DNA of 64,000 nt from Gnetum montanum (lineage: Eukaryota > Streptophyta > Gnetopsida > Gnetales > Gnetaceae): positions 8,306 through 72,305 of the forward strand of contig MNCI01027354.1 of NCBI GenBank assembly GCA_015680685.1. The letters run 5' to 3'. Below, piece by piece: positions 38,180 through 49,912 of the stretch (positions are counted from its first letter, which is position 1; each line of letters begins with the position of its first letter). A program made the position numbers and the translations under genes. The notes beneath the pieces were generated by a model, which was given only the letters and a program-made list of their open reading frames with translations, ran no database searches and was not told where the DNA came from.

Positions 38180-41100
38180 CCTCTCTCAGAGGTATTATGT
38201 GCACCAGCTGTTCTAAGTTCATGAAAGGGTTTGGTTTGTTGTATGTTGACTAATAATCTCTTTTCAGGGCTTTCGGGTTTGTATATGGTCATGGCTCTTG
38301 AGGAAAAGGTTGTGTGGATAATGTAAGGNNNNNNNNNNNNNNNNNNNNNNNNNNNNNNNNNNNNNNNNNNNNNNNNNNNNNNNNNNNNNNNNNNNNNNNN
38401 NNNNNNNNNNNNNNNNNNNNNNNNNNNNNNNNNNNNNNNNNNNNNNNNNNNNNNNNNNNNNNNNNNNNNNNNNNNNNNNNNNNNNNNNNNNNNNNNNNNN
38501 NNNNNNNNNNNNNNNNNNNNNNNNNNNNNNNNNNNNNNNNNNNNNNNNNNNNNNNNNNNNNNNNNNNNNNNNNNNNNNNNNNNNNNNNNNNNNNNNNNNN
38601 NNNNNNNNNNNNNNNNNNNNNNNNNNNNNNNNNNNNNNNNNNNNNNNNNNNNNNNNNNNNNNNNNNNNNNNNNNNNNNNNNNNNNNNNNNNNNNNNNNNN
38701 NNNNNNNNNNNNNNNNNNNNNNNNNNNNNNNNNNNNNNNNNNNNNNNNNNNNNNNNNNNNNNNNNNNNNNNNNNNNNNNNNNNNNNNNNNNNNNNNNNNN
38801 NNNNNNNNNNNNNNNNNNNNNNNNNNNNNNNNNNNNNNNNNNNNNNNNNNNNNNNNNNNNNNNNNNNNNNNNNNNNNNNNNNNNNNNNNNNNNNNNNNNN
38901 NNNNNNNNNNNNNNNNNNNNNNNNNNNNNNNNNNNNNNNNNNNNNNNNNNNNNNNNNGCTTGGCCATTAGCTTGGGGGTGATAAGGTGTAGTCAATTTAT
39001 GTTCAACCCCTAAGTGTTGCATCAATTTTCAAAAGGTTGCACCCGTAAAGTATGTTTCATTATCCGAGATAAGTGCATGCGGCACACCGAACCTATTTAT
39101 GACTTGTTTTTGTACAAATCGTGCAACTGTAGATGATGTGCAGTCTGTTACAACAACTGCTTCAACCCATTTTGTTAAATAGTCAACAACAACAATGATA
39201 TAAGCTTTTCCATTTGACATTGGTGTAATGGGACCCATAAAGTCTATTCCCCAAATGTCGAAGGGTTCCAAAGGTTGAATCCATTGTTGCAAACCCTCCA
39301 TTCTAGCAGTCATTCCACCATCACGTTGATAGCGCTCACAAGATTGGACAAAATGATGGGTGTCCCGAAATAGTGTTGGCAAGTAATATCCTGCAAGTAG
39401 GATCTTAATAGCCATTCGTCTCCCTGCATAGTGACCCCCACAAGGGCCCTCATGAGCATCCTGGAGAACTCTTAGTTGGTCCACATCGGGCACACACCAT
39501 CAAACCAAGCCATCAGGACAGACTTTGTAAAGTTGTCCTTTGATCTCCATGAAGTACTTGGTTCTATGGAGAAACTGTTATTTCTTCCTAAAGTCCAACC
39601 CCTATGGTGTTTTTTGGGAAATGAGATAGGTGAGAATGCTATTGTACCAATTCGTTCCCATGGGTTGATTATTCACTACACTGGCAAAGAAGGCCTCGTC
39701 GGGAAAATGATCAGATATGGCATATTCATCCTCTTTGCTATCCCAGTGCAACTGAGATAAATGATCTGCAACTACGTTCTCGGTGCCCTTTCAATCTATC
39801 ATCATTAGATCAAACTCCTGTACGATTACCAGCCAACGTATGATACGAGGGCTAACCATTGGCTTATTCATGAGGAACCTAATTGCACTATGATCCATAT
39901 GAATGTACACTTTGTAGCCTAACACATAGTGCCTAAATTTGTCCAGTGCAAACACTACAACCATTAATTCTTTTTCTGTAGTTGTATAGGTAAGTTGTGC
40001 ACCGGCAATACTCTTACTTGCACAGTGAATGTAATAAGGGCATTTTTTTTCATCTAACTGTGTTAGTATGGCTCCTAAGGCATAATTGGATGTGTAAGTC
40101 ATTATATGGAACTGTATGGACCAGTCAAGGGCTTGTAGAATGGGAGTTTCTACAAGTCTTTGTTTCAAAGTTTGGAATGCTCGTTCACATTCCCTAGTCC
40201 ATTTGAATGATGCATCCTTCTTCGTTAGTTTTACCAATGGTTTGGCAATCTTGGAGAAGTTCTCAATGAATCTTCGATAGTAGCCAGTGTGTCCAAGGAA
40301 TGACCGAATGTCTTTAACAGTTCTCGATTTTCAGGTAATTCCTTGGATGATCCTAACTTTATCTGGGTCTACCTCTATTCCTGAATGTGAAATTTTATGC
40401 CCAAGTACAATGCCCTCTTTGACCATCAAATGGCTTTTCTGCCAATTGAGCCTTAAACTAGTTTCTACACATCGTTTTAGCACTTGCTCTAATCAGTCCA
40501 GGGCTTGATCAAATTTTGTCCCATAAGTGGAGAAGTCATCCATTAAGACTTCTACTTCGTTTCCAATCTATTGTTGGAATATGCTCAGAACTAAACGTTG
40601 AAACGTTGTAGGAGCATTGCACAAGCCAAATGGCATTTGTTTATATGCAAACATTCCCCAAGAACTGGTGAACGTTGTTTTGGCTTGATCTTCTAGTGCT
40701 ATCCATATTTGATTATATCCACTATATCCATCCAGAAAACTATAATAGCAATGCCCTGCTATAGTGTCCAAGACTTGGTCAACAAATGGCAACGAGAAAT
40801 GATCCTTGAATGTTGCCATGTTTAGTAGCCTAAAATCTATACACACCCTCCATTTGCCTCCCTTCTTAGGCACGATTACTAGAGAACTAACCCATTCACT
40901 ATTAGCAATGGGATATATGAACCCAGCCTTAAGAAGATGTTCTATCTCTTCTTTTACTATTTGTTTCAATTTCGGGTTCAATCACCTCTGTGGTTGTTTT
41001 CGAGGTTTCATGGAGGGGTCCATGTAAATCCTATGTTGGCATATCCTAGGATCTATTCTGGTTAACTTGAGATATGACCAGGCAAAGACTTTTGACCACT

Positions 41101-41665
41101 TGTTTATCACTTTTAGCAGTCTTTCTTTTTGGTTGGGAATAATTTTTACGTTGATGATTACCGATTTTCCATTTTCAAGGGTCATATACTCTAGACCAGT
41201 GGGCAATGGTTTCAGATCAAGGGGCTCTTGTTTAAATCTCTCAGGAATTTCCAACTTCCCCTAGTTGATGTTTTTGAGGCTAAGGTTTGGAAGTTAGCAA
41301 CGGACTTGCTCAAGTGTGTTTGTGCTTCCAATGTAAGCACTAGTTATTACCTCAGTTAATTCCATGCATGTTATTGAGTTACTCTATTGATCAGCCATCA
41401 ACCATAGGGTGTCCTCTTGTCGTCTAGCTACTGCATGCAAGCACCTTTGTATATTAATTTCTTGTGCATATTGATTGCATGCAAGAAATGCTAAACTTCG
41501 CATAACCCATGATTTCTGCACGCAATGGCACCCTGTGTCACTGTATGCAATGCATGGAATTTTCTTCTTCTTGATCTTTCCAAAAGGGTTCTTCTTGGAT
41601 ATTTCCAGGGAAAGATCACAGATTCCTAGGCATGTATCTATAGTGCTCATCCATGTTCTTCCCAT
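38180..41665 (-). pseudogene. Element F pol: RT, RNase H, integrase (gap inside)
   Basis: One minus-strand frame is open apart from scattered stops from about 41,665 to the gap. Segments: KGDFPIIMGRTWM (protease end); FAWSYLKLTRIDP before RT; RT from FIYPIANSEWVSSLVIVPKKGG to the catalytic MDD at 40,535-40,543, intact; RNase H with YTTTEKELMVVVFALDKFRHYV and IRFLMNKPMVSPRIIRW (40,237-39,791); integrase with HEGPCGGH, then SCERYQR where the second zinc-binding Cys appears to be Tyr; catalytic DFMGP and SDNETYFTG (39,245-39,055). The rest of the core lies in Ns (38,329-38,957); the C-terminus resumes at 38,328. Stops such as TGA at 40,982-40,984 fit TGG-to-TGA. Not functional as it stands. Confidence 0.85.
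38329..38957. other. Assembly gap (629 Ns) in integrase of element F
   Basis: Sequence unknown. Apparent ORFs running through it are artefacts. The third acidic residue of the integrase catalytic triad is expected inside. Confidence 0.99.
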
Positions 41666-41667
41666 TA

Positions 41668-42070
41668 TTATTGGGAAGTCCCCCTTCCGTTGTTTACTTG
41701 TATCACTAGGAAATCAGCTGGATTTGACCAACCACTCACAGTGGTAACGATATCCTCCACTAGTCCCAAATGGACAGTGATGGACTGGTCAGCTAGCTCT
41801 AGTCGAATATTACTCTTTCTTAATGGAGGTAGGTTCCAGGCTTTGTACATCTTTTGTGATATTAAGTTGACTCCGAAACTTGAGTCTAGAAGAGCTTTAC
41901 ATGGTTCATTCCCAGCAACTTGGAGGTAGATTAGAGGACTTCCAGGATCAGAGAATTTCCTGGGAAGGTGATCCAGTCAGTGACGGTATGTGTTAACATA
42001 ACCATGTATGTTGAGCTCTGTTTTTGGTTTGAAGGAGGTCCCAACACTTTATTTGGTACGGAGGTGTTTA
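41668..42070 (-). pseudogene. Element F protease
   Basis: Aspartic-protease region between gag and RT. The active-site-like stretch reads ALLDSSFGVNLI; Athila proteases have LLDLG-type sites here, so the loop after the Asp looks altered. It continues as LELADQSITVHLGLVEDI and then FLVIQVNN, after which a frameshift near 41,690 moves to the frame of the downstream pol. It would mature the Gag-Pol precursor; inactive in this copy. Confidence 0.65.
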
Positions 42071-42157
42071 GATGTTCAACCGCTTGTCATGGTGAGGGCT
42101 TAGTTGGATTGTTGATTCTAAAGAAAGGTCTTTTTGACATAAGATTATCAGAACCAA

Positions 42158-44427
42158 CTAAGGTTTGACATTGGGTTGTTGCGGTTGAGTGGGGAATACC
42201 CCTTGCATTGTTGCAGCAGGTGGTCGTGGAGCTATTGGTGTAAGAGATGTGGATGGATTCAGAGGATGGTATGCATTTGGTGTGTCTCTCCCAGGAGAAG
42301 GAGTCCTATAATACTCCTGAACTTGGTAGTGACGTGATGGTGTCACACGACCAACAGAGTTATGTGGAGAGATAGGCTACTACACATAGTAGCCATATGG
42401 ATCTAGTTGCCGGTAAGGATATTTTTGCCTTGGCAGTGGCATCCCTCATGACTGTGGGTATTGCCACTGCTGGTGTTGCTTCATAGGTTGTGGCGAAGTT
42501 CCACTTGGATAATATGTTAACGGTTGGTGGAACTGCCTTGGGTTACCTTGGGGATAAGGTAATCGACAGGGTGCCTGTCGTTTGTTAAGTCTTGGGTTGA
42601 GTGCATACACCGCAGACTCTTGCAGATGTGAGATTATTGGGCAACATCCCTTAGGATGGTCATACTGACATATCTCACATCCACCGTCATCGTCCGTATT
42701 GGAATCCAAAACCTCTTTGGTGATAGTCATTTTACCCTTACCTTTGTTACGTGCATGGTCTGAATCCCTCTTCTTTTTCTTATTATGGTCACTACTTTGC
42801 TCCTTAGAATCCTCTACGATTTCTAAAATAGTTTCAAATCTACTATCTAAGGAGTCCCACATCTAATCTACCTTAGCCAACACTTCTATTGTTAATTTCT
42901 GAAGCGGTAAGGTTTTCCTACTCACCAACTCCTCGAGTGGTGACTCATCCTCCTCCTCACAAAATCTCACTCCCCTCTTTCGGAGGGAAGGATCGCGGTT
43001 ATACTCTTCCGTGCTTTCTCTCTTATGTAGCTCTCCTTCTTCCTTAGCTACTTGCTCCAACAATCTATGAACCTCATGGGATCTAAGTTCAGATAATCTC
43101 CCTTGGGCATATGTTCCAAGGGTTCTCCTGGTTTCATGTCTTAGCCCATCTACGAGATAGCGTAGTTGATCCCGTTGTGCGTACCCATGGCCCAGGCAAT
43201 GATGTAACAATGCATAATATCGGTCCATGGCAGCATCCAAGGATTCATGAGTTCCCTGCTTCCATCCTTGGATCTATTTTCGTAAGTTGGACACTCGGGA
43301 GTACATTTGATATTTATCATTAAACAGTTCTATCATCGTACTCCACCTCCTAATGGTTTCCGATTCTAAGGACTGATACCAGCTTTCCACTTCTTTTATG
43401 AGTGTCCTTGGAAACAACTTTAACTTTTGCCACTCGTTTTCAATGCTCTGCAAGGTGCAGGCATCATGAAATTCCTGTAAGTGGTTCTACGGATTAGCGT
43501 TGTATCCCCCCTCAAATCGTGGGATATTATTCATGTCTAGTCTCTTGATCCAACTATCTTTTTGGTGCCTTGTAGGTATTCTAACAGCCTCCGTAATGTC
43601 TAACATGCTTTGGGTTACAAGTAGGGGTTCTTTGTTTCATTTCTCTCATGGCGTCTGTGATGCCTACGTGGTTCCCTACTTTCCATTCTTTCATGCCTTG
43701 ACTCTCTAGAATGCCCTCAGCCTCTTTCTCAACTCTCTCGTCGAGGTTTCTCACTATGTTTACCCTTATCCTCACCGTTAGGCTCCTTATGACTGTGTCC
43801 TAATGTTGAAGGAGAGGATGAATGTTGCGATGAAGGTGAAGAAGAAGGAGAACCATCGCCATGATGATGTTCCCTACCTTCTCTTCTGTGGTCCATGCTC
43901 CGATCATTATGACGATCAGAATGCTCACCCTTGTCATGTGTTTGTGTTCCCACTTTGAACACTTGGTGTTCTTGGGGATCAGATCCAAGATTGTGAATCG
44001 TGGAGCACAGGTTCTGATACACCACCTCCTGACCATCATTAGGAGGGGGAACATCATTTTGTGGAGAACCTATGAAAACAGGTTCACCACCCTTAATTTC
44101 GTTTAAGACAGGTGAAGCATTACGGGGGCCCTTACCCTTCAACATTGTGTGATTACTCTCCTGTTGCAGGTCTCGTTGACGTTGCGCTTCTGTGGGATGG
44201 TAGTCCCTTGTGTTGTAATCACATGCAACATACTCAGCATATAATTGTGACATGCCTATTCGTGCAAGGGCACGAAGGAGCATGTTGGGGGCTGCTCTGT
44301 CTAGAGGCAACACTATGTTACTCTCCAAGTCTCTCCAACGCCGTTGTTCATCTTGATGGAAGACAAAGGTAAAGTTGGGTATATATTCATCATGATGAAT
44401 ATATACCACACTGAATTGTTGAGGCAA
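42158..44427 (-). pseudogene. Element F gag
   Basis: The N-terminal domain at 44,427-44,180 reads YIPNFTFVFHQDEQRRWRDL, then LDRAAPNMLLRALARIG. A charged/Ser-rich stretch (RREGREHHHGDGSPSSSPSS) follows. The gag core reappears at 43,240 (MDAAMDRYYALLHHCLGHGY). Then a Lys-rich tract, a shortened zinc knuckle CEICQYDHPKGCC (42,679-42,641; CX2CX3HX4C) and a Pro/Gln/Tyr-rich tail. Frames differ between 44,427-43,729 and 43,240-42,158, so at least one frameshift lies in 43,730-43,240. Stops at 42,863-42,865 (TAG) and about 42,444 (TGA) fit CAG and TGG ancestors. It would form capsid and bind genomic RNA. Confidence 0.8.
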
Positions 44428-44645
44428 TGGCGGATTCTAGTTATGTGTGTTGTGCTGCCAACTGTCTCTAGTGTTATCCACTAGGCGGTGAAGTGCTTTT
44501 GTTCGAAGAAGAAGACATTTTAACTTTGTTCAGTGTGCTGTTTACCATTATCTTATTTTTCGTATGATCAACCCTAAGGGTTCGTTTAAGCTTCCCAACA
44601 ATATGGATGATATCCTATGTTCTACATAGCACACAAACAACCAAG

Positions 44646-44663
44646 TCCCCGGCAACGGTGCCA
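44646..44663 (-). promoter_or_regulatory. Element F PBS (tRNA-Asp)
   Basis: TGGCACCGTTGCCGGGGA on the minus strand, one base from the 5' LTR. It matches the complement of the plant tRNA-Asp(GTC) 3' end (TGGCGCCGTTGCCGGGGA) except one G-to-A, the same difference as in element G. Confidence 0.85.
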
Positions 44664-44664
44664 A

Positions 44665-45303
44665 TGATGAGTGGCGAGGTACCCCTACACTCAACCATAC
44701 GAATATGAGCGTGCATGCGCATTCCGGTCGAACTCCAAGGACTAAGTGCTTACGCGCCTTATGGAACACTTAAGGTTAATTAATCGTTGTCCTCCCAAAC
44801 TTACTTGTATTTGTCATGGTTGTATGGTTAAGTAAGTTTGAGGTATGTGATTTTTATAACTTTTATCTTTTTATCGCCTATGCTAAGAGATCAAGGATGA
44901 AGAGACTAAATGACTAACTTTAATTAACTAAGTTCTAATCGTCCTAGCATCAATATTTGTTCCCACTTACCGTACACACCCTGAACCAGCGCAACGCTAC
45001 TAGGATTACCAAACGCTATTCGTTACTCGGTTACCAAGCGTAGCACACATGCTTAAAGCGGTCATACTGAATGCACTTAACTAGGAGTTGAGGGTTGAGA
45101 GAGATTAATTATCTAAGAAANNAAATTATTCTATCTCTGGAATGGTAAAACTGCTAGAGTTTAGCTAAGGGTCTAGATCTAGATTGAGAAACAAGGGAAA
45201 GCCACCTCTTATTTATAGACAAGGCGACGAGCTACGATATCGCATACGCGATATCATAGGGACGGGCACGATATTGCGGCAGGTGTGATATCGCGTCCCA
45301 TCA
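44665..45303 (-). repeat. Element F 5' LTR, shortened by an NN gap
   Basis: Pairs with 35,502-36,246. NN at 45,121-45,122 replaces a stretch of about 150 bases present in the 3' LTR, including the polyadenylation signal region, so this is an assembly omission. Its U3 has about 50 extra bases with repeated CGATATCGC-like words (45,232-45,296). Minus-strand start TGATGGGACGCGATATC, end TACCTCGCCACTCATCA. Confidence 0.88.
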
Positions 45304-47222
45304 AACCATAAACTGGGCAAGTAGAGAAGTATTAAGTATTTATAAAGTAAGAGATAACCCTAGTTAACCTACAATATCTACAAGACATACCAATAGTTAA
45401 GTTTCCTTCCAAGTGGATGAAGATGATTGAGCACAACAAATCTCAAGGACTACTACATCCTTCCAAGTGAAATTGGAGATAGGAGAAGGAGTCATAGTAG
45501 TGGTGATGTAATACAAGGATGCCTAAGGAGCAACAAAGATGATTACCAATCACATAAAGGAATCTTTTAATGTTCATATTGTATCTTTGTCCAACATTTT
45601 AGGAACTAGAGATGTTCAAACTCTAGTAGGGCATCAAGAAAAGACAAAGAAAAAGAAAAAGAACTAATCTTTCCAGCAAAACATGAAGATGCATTGGACA
45701 AATTGTTGTAGACAGAACAAGTCATACAAAAACTCTTCAATATTCCTAGTAATATCATGGTCGTCCAATCTGAACTAATCTCAACTAAGGGAAAACTGGT
45801 CATTGAAAAGACCAAAATTTATTATACAAAAGGTAGAAATGCAAAGATTACAAGAGGAGTTAGTCCAACTTCGCCTCAACAAATAAGATATTGCATAATA
45901 TGTAGCATTAGAACAACTATAACAATTCCCAAATGACTAGATGAATCAAATGATTGTCAAACAGAAGCATTTAGAAATGGAAAAGGGAAAAGCAACATGG
46001 ACTCCATCAGTTGCTAATGCACAAACTTATGCCCATGCAAAAGCCCTTATTGCTATATAAGAGAAAATAAAAAGATTACTATTGAAAACTTAAGGTTGAC
46101 TAATACTGAGACAGAAAAGTACATGCTTAAAGAGAGCATCTATTAGCTGAGGGAGCAATTTGCTCATGTCAACCTAGACATTAGACAATTGGCCAAAGGA
46201 AATAGAAACTTATCCATGAAGGAAGTACACGTAGTTTGATAAAATTCTATTATTGAAATAAGCATGTGGCAAAATAAGACCAAGAAACATAAGAAGCTCA
46301 AAGAACAATTTAGAGATCAGGTGGGAATGTACAAGCAAATCAATGAGAAGAAAATCTAGTGGCCAAGGCCAAGCTCAATTCAATCACATAAGAGTTACTT
46401 GATTGGCAACCAATCTTAGATAGTCTCACCTTGATTCATCAAGTAGAGCTCAAAAACAAAGACTTGCAAATTTAGAATTTAACAAAGTAAATTGAGTTGG
46501 AAAATCTATGCTACACTAACTTGGTCGTGTTAATAGTAGGTAGACCAAGAATAGAGTTAAAACAACAATTGGTTATAATGTACTTAATGTATGAAAGGAG
46601 TTTGCAGAAAAAAAGGATGCCTAGTAGAAGTTACATATTGCTAATGTTGAACTCCAAATGGTAAAGACCTATTATCAGGATCAAAAGGTGGTGGCAAACT
46701 TGGCTAGGATAATGACAAACTACCAAGAATTACAAAAACTTGCCAAGGCTTTTAAAGTTGAAAGGACCCATTTCATAACATGGTATGTAAAGGCCAATAA
46801 ATTGTTACCATGACTACCATGTCTTTGGGAAGTACTAATACCATAAAACATCACCAAAGCACTGTGGACTATTCATGATCCCATGATAAAAGAAAAAAAG
46901 TTAAGATCCCTACTAAGCAAATGTCAATTTAAGAAGCTTGACAATAAAGGAAAGTGGGCAATGAAGGAGGAATTATGACCACCCAGAACTTAAGAAACTA
47001 AATCAGGCATTTGTTTTGTTTTGTTTTGTATGTCAAATGTGTCATTCATGTGTCTATCATGCCTTGCATGATAATTTTGTAAGCCACTCAAATAAAGATG
47101 CAGCATTCATAGTTAGTTAGTCATATCATGTATATATGAAGATGCCATTAAGTTTATGTAACCCCACAATTTTGTAACAACTCTATCATCCTTTTGTTTT
47201 GACTTGAGGATGAGTTTCTAGT

Positions 47223-47237
47223 TAGTCATGGGGGGTA
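47223..47237 (+). promoter_or_regulatory. Element E PPT
   Basis: TAGTCATGGGGGGTA immediately before the 3' LTR of element E. Confidence 0.75.
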
Positions 47238-47552
47238 TAATAAATTAAGTTTTTTTGGTATTGACCACAATATCATAGATAAGATTTAGTGGGTCATAGT
47301 TATTCCTCTAAATATGGGCCCACTATGTTTCACATTAGTATCCTAAGAATCATTCAACATCATATAATCATGTACCTCACTTAGAGTTAAACTATATACT
47401 TTGAACTTGGCTAACCCTAGTGAGAAGACACGATCACGAACTTATCATCATCTCACTAGTATACTTATATTGTCCCATCCACAAATTACAATCTAGTCGC
47501 ACATGTATGCTTGTGATTTGTATGGTTAGACATTGGAAACTCTTGCTACTCA
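47238..47552 (+). repeat. Element E 3' LTR (315 bp)
   Basis: Starts TAATAAATTAAG after the PPT, ends CTTGCTACTCA. Pairs with 23,753-24,077. Confidence 0.7.
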
Positions 47553-49912
47553 TAAGGTATTTTATATGATAAAAGAATCTTGGTAAAACTAAAAGAAAAA
47601 TTTTTCAAGGCAATAGTCAAAGCTACATTACTATTTTATATGGTGTTTAATGTTGGGGTTATAAAAAAGAGACAAAAATAACGAAACAATATGGTAGAAA
47701 TGCAAATGCATAGAGGAATATTGAATGTTATAAGAAAGATGAAATGCACGATACAAACATTAGAGAAAGGCTTGGAGTGACTTGTATTTTCAAGTTATAG
47801 GAATGATGTCTTAAATGGTTAGTCATATCCAAAGAAGATCAAATAAATGAGTTTATCCTAAAATTTATAAAAAAAAAAAATAGACAACATGTAACAATCC
47901 CAAGAAAGTTGTTGAAAAGAATATTAAAAAAAAAAAAGACATTAGAAAAAAAATTGAAAATTATATGAAAAAATTGTAAATAAATAATGATCTAGCCCTA
48001 TATAGAAGCAAATGGCAAAAGAGAACATATGTAGTTGACCCTATCTTATTGGAACAAGGCTAGGATATAATAATGGTAGAACTAAAACTTAAACTCTTAC
48101 GTAATCAATGGATAATTTTAACAAAAGTTATGTATGCTACAGTAATAAAAATCAAGCAAGATAGTACTAGTGCATACACAAAAAGCAACTAGAATAAGTC
48201 CTTGCATCAAAACCTCTAATACAAGATAAAAGTTCAACCATCACTACCACTAGGTGCCAATGTACATGAACAATTTGCTTAAGTGTATTTATTTTTGATT
48301 AAATTTGATGCAAATAGAATGCAAGGACATTTAGCATATTGAAATATCCCTTTAAGAGAAATTGAAAATGTTACATCTATATTCAGAACATTATGGTATC
48401 ATGGAGATTGTTTTATCTTTTCAGGAATAAACAACAAAAATCAAATCTGCTGCAACTCATTAAGGCCCGCAAAAAGCTCATACAAGGGGAGAATTGGTTT
48501 TCCATTCTAAAACTGGTATATGGTTAACTTTTTAGTCTACAAGTTTAAAGTTTGAAGTCGGTAAAGCATTTTTAACTTAATCATAACTTGAAATCAGCCT
48601 AGCATTGTTTGCTTAATTATAACCTGAAGTCAGTGAAGCCTAATATGCTTAGTTATCCCATGCAGCACTTAAGTCAGTGAAGCATAATCAGTTAAGCATA
48701 ATGTGCTTGGTTATAATATGCAGCTTGTGGTTGCGTAGGTGATAAATATAGTATGCTTTTTGCGAGTCATAGGTGAAGTAGTATGCTAAAGAACGAGGTA
48801 AAAATATTAAGAATCGTTATAACCCATATTATTGGGAAAAGAACTTACGAAAAACATGTGGTAAAAACACATGGTAAATGATGCAGACACAACTTGTTTT
48901 GCTGCAGACTTTACAGGACAGTGACGTTAACAGATTTTAAATGTTCCAAGAAATTTATCATTTGACCTTTAGATTTCTTGACAGGGTCAATCAAGTCCGT
49001 CTTTTCTGGTAGCAATTTCACATTTGGGTCGAAAGCTTCCTAACGCAAAACGATCTCTCTAAACTTGATAACCAATTTCTTTATAATCGTATTTTTATAA
49101 ACGTACATCAAATTCCATCATTTTAACCTCGCACGAGGAATATAGATTACAGAAGTGATCTACTATCGCCCTGTTTCACTCTGACAAAAGCTAATAAAAG
49201 TCTGCAGGCATTTTGAGAAAAATTGAGTTGATATTCAAATGTAAACTGCAAAATTGATTTGGGTTGTTTTCGAAATTTCAAGAAACCAACGCCAATTTGC
49301 TATTCCGAAAAACGAAATTGGTGAGTGCTTTGACGAACTCTAATGGTTAAAGGAATAAGCTTATCCAAACTCGAGACTTCCGGCGACGATCCTGTGATGT
49401 TTTTATAAGAAGTCAAAAAAAAAAAAGAAACATGAAATTTAGATCATGAAGTATAATGAAAAACAAATGCATCAATTCTACGCAAAATAGAAAAGTCGGT
49501 TGGAAGCAAAAGTTCAAACTTCAATAACTACCAGAAGATGAACCAAGACACAAAAAAGTGCAAGAGGTACCCGTAGATTGCGTGGCCTGACTAATAAACG
49601 ACCCGCATATCTACAAAAACATCCCGCTTAAGAATATGGGATGAAAGACTAGAATAATCTTTACAGCATGGTGTGTCAACTAATAATACAAGGACCTGAA
49701 AAACTGAGTCAGACGCTAGGACTGGAAGCCCACAAAAAGGGGTACCACTGGTCAGCAAATAATAAATATACATATTTATACAATTCTCACTGTAAATGCA
49801 GAACAGATCAGAAGCAGATCTAACAGGAAAAAAAAAACACAATAAAAGATTTTGATACATAGCATTCCCCAAAATCAATCTCAATCTGAATATTTGAGAA
49901 TGATGTAGACCT
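47553..49912. other. Intergenic region downstream of XRN
   Basis: AT-rich, no supported ORF. A-runs at about 47,869-47,881 and 47,925-47,938; short repeats of the word AAGCATAAT around 48,600-48,720. The last few hundred bases before 49,912 should include the 3' UTR of the XRN gene; I could not fix a polyadenylation site. Confidence 0.6.

Larger units (their letters stand above)
35502..45303 (-). mobile_element. Element F: Athila-like LTR retrotransposon with TSD
   Basis: 9,802 bp including a 629-base N run. On the minus strand: 5' LTR (45,303-44,665), PBS, gag, protease, RT, RNase H, integrase, 3' spacer, PPT, 3' LTR (36,246-35,502). Identical target duplications AACCA at 35,497-35,501 and 45,304-45,308. 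The RT box MDDF, the RNase H/integrase order and the tRNA-Asp PBS fit the Athila lineage of Ty3/gypsy (inference from family knowledge). LTR copies are roughly 90-95% alike by eye; the element is the youngest complete one in the window, though gag and pol carry stops. Confidence 0.9.
34378..47000 (+). pseudogene. Element E ORF3, split by element F
   Basis: Starts MPPKRVPRANGPS at 34,378 with a basic N-terminus (RKKRHRGRGRGLG), which could serve as a nuclear localisation or RNA-binding region. The first part ends at 35,496/35,501; coding resumes at 45,304 after element F and ends near 47,000. The segment NIYFKINTYHIFPTKRLNKI and LIRKVCKHADTLGYTND match element B ORF3. The second part (45,700-46,950) is rich in K, E and Q and probably coiled coil. 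No membrane segment, no similarity I recognise to an envelope protein. It is stop-ridden (e.g. TGA 34,937-34,939; many TAG/TAA). Position downstream of pol is where Athila elements carry their env-like ORF (family knowledge). Confidence 0.55.
23753..47552 (+). mobile_element. Element E: 12.2-kb retrotransposon with three nested inserts
   Basis: A 5' LTR (23,753-24,077) and a 3' LTR (47,238-47,552) of about 320 bp align closely over their last ~220 bases. Between them in order: decayed PBS, gag, pol, a long non-coding spacer, ORF3 and PPT. Inserted within are a solo LTR (24,173-25,114), a solo LTR (32,498-33,333) and element F (35,502-45,303). Removing these and their duplicated target sites leaves about 12.2 kb, a usual size for Athila-type elements. 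No TSD is evident at the outer ends (ACATT versus TAAGG). Confidence 0.7.

Noticed and set aside
38176-39025. Long ORFs on both strands across 38.2-39.0 kb
   Set aside because: They run through 629 Ns and are artefacts of the gap.
43111-44372. Plus-strand ORFs opposite element F gag
   Set aside because: Shadows of the minus-strand gag frame; no domain in them.
34378-47000. ORF3 as an envelope gene
   Set aside because: No signal peptide, membrane segment or cysteine pattern seen in either copy; only the position is env-like.
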